From assembly GCA_947178465.1 (NCBI GenBank), contig CAMWYL010000095.1:1-9756 (forward strand): DNA of 9,756 bases. The letters run 5' to 3'. Shown piece by piece: positions 5,917-9,756 of this stretch. Origin of the DNA: an uncultured Lachnospiraceae bacterium (lineage in GTDB: Bacteria; Bacillota; Clostridia; Lachnospirales; Lachnospiraceae). Numbering within the stretch: the first letter of the stretch is position 1; every line of letters begins with the position of its first letter. Below the pieces are notes generated by a model that ran no database searches, was not told the DNA's origin, and worked only from the letters and a program-made list of their open reading frames with translations. A program made the translations under genes and the position numbers.

Positions 5917-6861
5917 ATGAAAGAGAAACGTTTTTATGGGATATGTGCGGCAGTGCTGCTGGCGGTTGGGATGACCGGCTGCGGCAGTCTGTCGGATACG
6001 CGAAAGCCGCAGGTAACAGAGACCTTACAGCCAGAGCGTGCAACGGATGAATGGACCGAAGAGGACGCAGAACCTGTATGGGAGAATGCGGAGGCGGATG
6101 TCACAAAGGAAGCAGAAGACTTTGAGATGCAAGCTTCCGCAGCGGAGACCGCTTCGGAGGTGGTTTTGCCGGAGACAGAGGAAGAAGCTGTTTCGGAGGC
6201 GGAATATATTGCATTGCTTCGCGAGCTGCCGGCAGGGAGTATTGTGGACATGAGCCGGATTTCAGAGGAGGCAGTGCCGACGCTTTTTTACGCGGAGTAC
6301 ATTTCCGAGACTGTTTTTGCACGGATTGACGGCTGCTCTTATCAGGAGAATGAAAACATTTCCTTGGACGAGCTACGCTATGTGCGTGTCCTCCATATGG
6401 GCTTTGACGGGGAGACGCACATCGGCGAGCTGATTGTAAACAGCAAAATCAGCACGGATATTCTCGACATTATGCAGGCGCTCTATTACGCGGCGTATCC
6501 GATAGAGCAGATGGTGCTGGTGGACGCTTACGGAGGGGACGACGACCTGTCGATGGCAGCGAACAATACCTCTGCCTTCAATTACCGGAACGTACCCGGA
6601 ACAGGCAGGCTTTCCAATCACAGCTACGGGCTTGCAATCGACATTAATCCTTTGTATAATCCTTATATCAGAACGGCTTCGGACGGCAGCGTCCGGTGTG
6701 ACCCGCCGGAGGGAGAGGCATTCGCTGACCGGAAGCAGGACTTCCCCTACAAGATTGACCATGAGGATTTGTGCTATAAGCTGTTTGCGGCGCATGGCTT
6801 TCGCTGGGGCGGTGACTGGAAGAGCGTAAAGGATTATCAGCATTTTGAGAAGACGCAGTAG
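5917..6861 (+). CDS. M15-family peptidase lipoprotein (D-Ala-D-Ala carboxypeptidase / endopeptidase-like)
   Basis: A 314-residue lipoprotein with a C-terminal zinc peptidase domain of family M15 (M15C / Peptidase_M15_4-like), which cleaves peptidoglycan stem peptides outside the membrane. The signal peptide ends in a lipobox (GMTGC, Cys22). Residues 30-98 are a strongly acidic Glu/Ala/Thr linker. The catalytic domain (about 150-311) has S-N-H-x6-D (zinc ligands His235, Asp242) and D-x2-H-F-E (general base Asp306, zinc ligand His309), plus the aromatic HGFRWGGDW stretch (293-301). The ATG at 5917 has a GGGAG site at 6-nt spacing and starts the signal peptide; a longer TTG start at 5839 would add 26 residues before the signal and is rejected. 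It lies 81 bp after dfx with no terminator between, and 15 bp before the GH31 gene. Whether it acts as a carboxypeptidase or an endopeptidase cannot be told. Confidence 0.88.
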   Translation: MKEKRFYGICAAVLLAVGMTGCGSLSDTRKPQVTETLQPERATDEWTEEDAEPVWENAEADVTKEAEDFEMQASAAETASEVVLPETEEEAVSEAEYIALLRELPAGSIVDMSRISEEAVPTLFYAEYISETVFARIDGCSYQENENISLDELRYVRVLHMGFDGETHIGELIVNSKISTDILDIMQALYYAAYPIEQMVLVDAYGGDDDLSMAANNTSAFNYRNVPGTGRLSNHSYGLAIDINPLYNPYIRTASDGSVRCDPPEGEAFADRKQDFPYKIDHEDLCYKLFAAHGFRWGGDWKSVKDYQHFEKTQ

Positions 6862-6876
6862 CGAGGAGGAAGATTT

Positions 6877-8868
6877 ATGGTAAAAAAATATGTTTTTGGC
6901 ACTCCGTTTGAGACAGAGGCTGTCACGGAGCATATGACTGCGGAAAAGCCGGATTCCGGCGTGGGAGTGGGCGAGATATCCACCGAAGAGGGCTTTTGCC
7001 TGCGCTGTAAAATGGAGGCTTCGGATGTTGTCTACGGCTTGGGGGAGGCGAACAGAGGGATAAACAAGAGGGGCTATCTCTATGTCAGCGACTGTACGGA
7101 TGATCCGGATCATGCGGAGGATAAAATATCTCTCTACGGGGCACATAATTTTATCATCATTTCGGGAAAAGAGCATGTCGGCATGTTTTTTGACTACCCT
7201 GCCGCAATCCGGTTCGACATCGGCTATACAAGGCAGGATATGCTTGAGGTAAGTTGTGAGCGTGCGGACTTGTATTTGTATGTTATTACGGGCGACAGTG
7301 CGTATGACGTGGTAAAGCAGTTCCGCAGGATTATCGGGAAAAGTTATATTCCGCCGAAATATGCCTTTGGCTTCGGACAGAGCCGGTGGGGCTACCGGAC
7401 GGCTGAGGATATCAGGGCGGTAGTGGACGGATACCGTAAGAACGATATTCCCATCGACATGGTATACCTCGATATTGATTATATGCAGGATTATAAGGAC
7501 TTTACGGTCAATCCTGAGCGTTTTCCGGATTTTCCCGAGTTTGTGGAGGAGATGCGCAGGGAACATATTCATTTGATACCGATTATTGATGCCGGCGTGA
7601 AGATTGAGGACGGCTACGATGTCTACGAGGAGGGTGTGGAAAAGGGATATTTCTGCAAACGTGAGGACGGTTCGGACTTTGTGGCGGCGGTATGGCCCGG
7701 GTGGACGCATTTTCCGGATGTGCTCAACGCGGAGGCGAGAGCGTGGTTTGGCAGCAAATATGAGCGCCTGATTTCGCAGGGAATTGACGGCTTTTGGAAT
7801 GACATGAACGAGCCGGCGATATTTTACACGGAGGAGGGCATTGCCGGTGTGAACCGGGCAATATCGGAATATGCCAAGCTGCTTGAAACGGGAACAGCGG
7901 CGGAGAAGCCGGTTGGGGAGGATTTGCTCAATACCGCCAACGCGCTTCCGGGCGAGGTGCGGGAGCGCCTGAATAACCTGCAGAACAGCGCGGAGGATTA
8001 CAAGCGTTTTTACCATAATGTGAACGGTCACAGGGTACGGCATGATATGGTGCATAACCTTTTCGGGTATAATATGACAAGAGCCGCGGGCGAGGCCTTT
8101 GAGAAAATCGCGCCGGATAGGCGGATTTTGATGTTTTCCCGCTCGTCCTATATTGGAATGCACCGCTACGGCGGCGTGTGGACGGGGGATAACAAATCGT
8201 GGTGGTCACACATTCTCCTGAATCTGAAGATGATGCCGTCGTTGAACATGTGCGGTTTTCTCTATACGGGCGCGGACCTTGGCGGCTTTGGCGCGAATGC
8301 GACGAGGGATTTGCTGCTTCGCTGGCTTGCGCTGGGCGTATTTACGCCGCTGATGCGCAACCATGCGGCGCTTGGCACCAGAGAACAGGAATGTTACCGG
8401 TTTGAGGAAATCGCGGATTTCCGCCATGTGATAGGGGTCCGTTACAGGCTGATACCGTACCTGTACAGCGAATACATGAAGGCGGCTGTCAATGATGAGA
8501 TGTATTTCCGACCGCTTGGCTTTGTGTATCCGGAGGACAAAATCGCCGTGCAGACAGAGGATCAGCTGATGCTTGGAAACGAGCTGATGATAGCGCCGGT
8601 GTATACACAGAATGTCAGCGGGAGAACCGTGTATCTGCCGGAGGAGATGAAGTTTATCAAGTTCATGCCCGATGGAAGCATTTATGAGGAGACTCTTGAA
8701 AAAGGAGTTCATTATGTGGAAATCGCGCTGAATGAGGTGCCGTTGTTTATTCGGAAAGGCAAATGCATTCCGGTAGCGGCTGCGGCGCAGTCCGTATCGG
8801 AGATTGATGCTTCCACAATAAAAATGACAGGCTATGCGGATGCGCGGTATGAGTTCTTTGAGGAATAA
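6877..8868 (+). CDS. GH31 alpha-glucosidase, cytosolic
   Basis: A 663-residue glycoside hydrolase family 31 enzyme releasing glucose from the non-reducing end of alpha-glucosides. There is no signal peptide, so it acts on imported oligosaccharides. The N-terminal beta domain has YGLGEANRGINKRG (from 53); the barrel begins near IPPKYAFGFGQSRWGY (158-173). The nucleophile is Asp309 in GFWNDMNEP and the acid/base Asp438 in WTGDNKSWW. From memory it is very similar along its length to the Blautia (Ruminococcus) obeum alpha-glucosidase that favours alpha-1,6 isomaltose; Trp171 in QSRWGY should match the residue linked there to linkage preference. Residues about 319-388 form a longer loop than in that enzyme. 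The ATG at 6877 has AGGAGGA at 6-nt spacing, 15 bp after the M15 stop. The protein stops right after YEFFEE, where relatives continue with an EDDG-type tail, so the C-terminus may be shortened by a frameshift. Confidence 0.95.
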   Translation: MVKKYVFGTPFETEAVTEHMTAEKPDSGVGVGEISTEEGFCLRCKMEASDVVYGLGEANRGINKRGYLYVSDCTDDPDHAEDKISLYGAHNFIIISGKEHVGMFFDYPAAIRFDIGYTRQDMLEVSCERADLYLYVITGDSAYDVVKQFRRIIGKSYIPPKYAFGFGQSRWGYRTAEDIRAVVDGYRKNDIPIDMVYLDIDYMQDYKDFTVNPERFPDFPEFVEEMRREHIHLIPIIDAGVKIEDGYDVYEEGVEKGYFCKREDGSDFVAAVWPGWTHFPDVLNAEARAWFGSKYERLISQGIDGFWNDMNEPAIFYTEEGIAGVNRAISEYAKLLETGTAAEKPVGEDLLNTANALPGEVRERLNNLQNSAEDYKRFYHNVNGHRVRHDMVHNLFGYNMTRAAGEAFEKIAPDRRILMFSRSSYIGMHRYGGVWTGDNKSWWSHILLNLKMMPSLNMCGFLYTGADLGGFGANATRDLLLRWLALGVFTPLMRNHAALGTREQECYRFEEIADFRHVIGVRYRLIPYLYSEYMKAAVNDEMYFRPLGFVYPEDKIAVQTEDQLMLGNELMIAPVYTQNVSGRTVYLPEEMKFIKFMPDGSIYEETLEKGVHYVEIALNEVPLFIRKGKCIPVAAAAQSVSEIDASTIKMTGYADARYEFFEE

Positions 8869-8913
8869 TGGAGGAATTACGCCTGATGACATTATACTGA
8901 CCGCTTGATGCGT

Positions 8914-8961
8914 AAAACGAACCACTTGATGTAATGCTGTTTACATCGGCGGTTCGTTTTT
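8914..8961 (+). terminator. Strong rho-independent terminator after the GH31 gene
   Basis: The outer stem pairs AAAACGAACC (8914-8923) with GGTTCGTTTT (8951-8960); after a small internal loop an inner 7-bp stem pairs GATGTAA (8928-8934) with TTACATC (8941-8947). A run of five T (8957-8961) follows on the + strand. The - strand also ends in T-rich sequence, so it could work both ways. It closes the dfx-M15-GH31 cluster and separates it from the DUF4097 gene. Confidence 0.85.
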
Positions 8962-9002
8962 GTATGCTATAGAAAAATGCACGGAAGGAGTAAGAGGCGG
9001 AT

Positions 9003-9731
9003 ATGAGTAGGGATATCATGGAAAATTGTTTTGGAATGGAGCAGGTAACGGATTTGGAGGTAGAGGCCGGTGCCGTGCAGCTGACTTTCCGGGAGGCGGC
9101 GGATAATGAAATCCGCGTTACGGCGGAGAATTTGGAGGGCGGCGTGTATGCGTGCGAGTTGAGGGGAAGCAGGCTTGTCGTCTCATATCAGCCTCGTGGG
9201 ATGCGGGTTATAAGAGGCATCGGGCAGATGAAAACACGGATTATCATGTATTTTCCGGCAGGCAGTGCCTTTGACAATGTGGAAATGGAGATAGGAGCCT
9301 GCGAGCTGTATATGGACGCGACGCCGTTTTCCTGCAAGCGCATGCGTATGGATATTGGTGCGGGGAAGTGGAAGGCGAAACAGCTTTCGGTTTCCGATAA
9401 GCTTGAGATCGAGGTTGGGGCAGGAAAAGTGAAGCTCAGCGAGTCGAAGGCGGGAAGTCTGGATATAAGCTGCGGCGCGGGGGCCTGTGCTTTTGCAGGA
9501 AGAATTGACGGGGACATAAATGTGAGCTGTGGTGTCGGAAAATGCGGGCTTCGGCTGGATAACGAGGAGAATGATTTCTGTTATGATATTTCCTGTGCAC
9601 TTGGGAAGGTCATTGTGAATGACTCCAAGGCGGCCTGCGTCAGCACACAGCGCTTTGGGAATGGGAAGGGCTGCTTGGGAACGGCGACGCTGGAATGCGG
9701 CATCGGGGAAATTGAAGTGAGGACGCGGTGA
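9003..9731 (+). CDS. DUF4097-family beta-solenoid protein with Gly/Cys-rich repeats
   Basis: A 242-residue protein with no signal peptide or membrane segment, resembling the DUF4097 (putative adhesin-like, right-handed beta-helix) family. From residue 97 to the end it carries seven short repeats of the form [I/V/C]-G-[A/V/I]-G-x: IGAC (97), IGAGK (118), VGAGK (138), CGAGA (157), CGVGK (176), CALGK (198), CGIGE (232). Spacing is 19-22 residues, about one solenoid turn, apart from a final gap of 34. Cysteines take over the first repeat position in the second half. The start is uncertain: ATG 9003 has AAGGAG 12 nt upstream and GAGGCGG close by, while ATG 9018 has TAGGGA at good spacing. It lies just after a terminator, so it needs its own promoter, which I cannot place with confidence. 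Function is unknown; in Firmicutes such genes often sit with PspC-like or DUF1700-like membrane proteins. Confidence 0.8.
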   Translation: MSRDIMENCFGMEQVTDLEVEAGAVQLTFREAADNEIRVTAENLEGGVYACELRGSRLVVSYQPRGMRVIRGIGQMKTRIIMYFPAGSAFDNVEMEIGACELYMDATPFSCKRMRMDIGAGKWKAKQLSVSDKLEIEVGAGKVKLSESKAGSLDISCGAGACAFAGRIDGDINVSCGVGKCGLRLDNEENDFCYDISCALGKVIVNDSKAACVSTQRFGNGKGCLGTATLECGIGEIEVRTR

Positions 9732-9756
9732 AGAGGAGAAAGGGACTACACAACGG
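9728..9756 (+). CDS. Possible start of the next gene (partial, runs off window)
   Basis: GTG at 9728 overlaps the TGA of the DUF4097 gene by 4 bp (GTGA), the usual pattern of translational coupling, and is preceded by GTGAGGA at about 6-nt spacing. The frame reads M-K-R-R-K-G-L-H-N and stays open to the window edge, a basic start common in membrane or regulatory proteins. Alternatively GAGGAGAAAGGG (9734-9745) is itself the ribosome site of a gene starting beyond the window. Too little is visible to name it. Confidence 0.4.

Noticed and set aside
6373..8163. Long open frame (596 codons) on the - strand opposite the M15 and GH31 genes
   Set aside because: It spans the antisense of two well-supported genes, has no ribosome site or recognisable domain, and its His/Arg/Ile-rich composition is what the antisense of these codons gives.
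8206..8925. Open frame (239 codons) on the - strand opposite the 3' half of GH31
   Set aside because: Antisense shadow of the GH31 gene, starting in the terminator region, with no family features.
1..9756. CRISPR arrays, tRNA or rRNA genes, insertion sequences, toxin-antitoxin or phage-defence modules
   Set aside because: Looked for regular repeats, transposase or integrase motifs, tRNA-like folds and small paired genes; none was seen.

Overview
The window looks like chromosomal DNA of a strictly anaerobic, gut-type Clostridia, most likely Lachnospiraceae. The reasons are strong AGGAGG-type ribosome sites, two Cys-lipobox lipoproteins, a two-iron superoxide reductase (desulfoferrodoxin), a cytosolic GH31 alpha-glucosidase that strongly resembles (from memory) the characterised Blautia/Ruminococcus obeum enzyme, and a DUF4097 protein. 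I see no transposase, integrase, phage gene, CRISPR array, tRNA or rRNA. Gene density is high and base composition looks even throughout.

Layout. Positions 1-1370 (+) hold the 3' part of tex, an S1-domain transcription accessory protein, ended by a hairpin that lies inside the 3' end of a convergent gene. From 5067 down to 1395 (-) is a two-gene unit: a large DUF3160 lipoprotein overlaps by 8 bp a membrane-anchored CapA-type metallophosphatase-fold protein. Positions 5068-5451 are a divergent control region with a good sigma-A-like promoter facing each way, nested inverted repeats around the rightward promoter, and two tiny overlapping reading frames ahead of the next gene. From 5452 (+) run dfx (desulfoferrodoxin), an M15-family peptidoglycan peptidase lipoprotein and the GH31 alpha-glucosidase. 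They are closely spaced and end at a strong rho-independent terminator (8914-8961). A DUF4097 beta-solenoid protein follows (9003-9731) and probably overlaps the start of another gene by 4 bp (GTGA).

How the genes fit together. The leftward pair and the M15 lipoprotein point to the cell surface and envelope: CapA-like anchored protein, DUF3160 lipoprotein, peptidoglycan trimming. dfx gives oxygen and superoxide defence, and GH31 degrades imported alpha-glucosides in the cytosol. The rightward cluster is functionally mixed, and no shared pathway is obvious.

The points most worth a second look are the dfx leader and control region, the cysteine ladder in the DUF4097 solenoid, the frayed GH31 C-terminus, the Lys/Asn-rich insert in Tex, and the uncharacterised DUF3160-CapA coupled pair. 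I do not see a clearly new defence or mobile system here.
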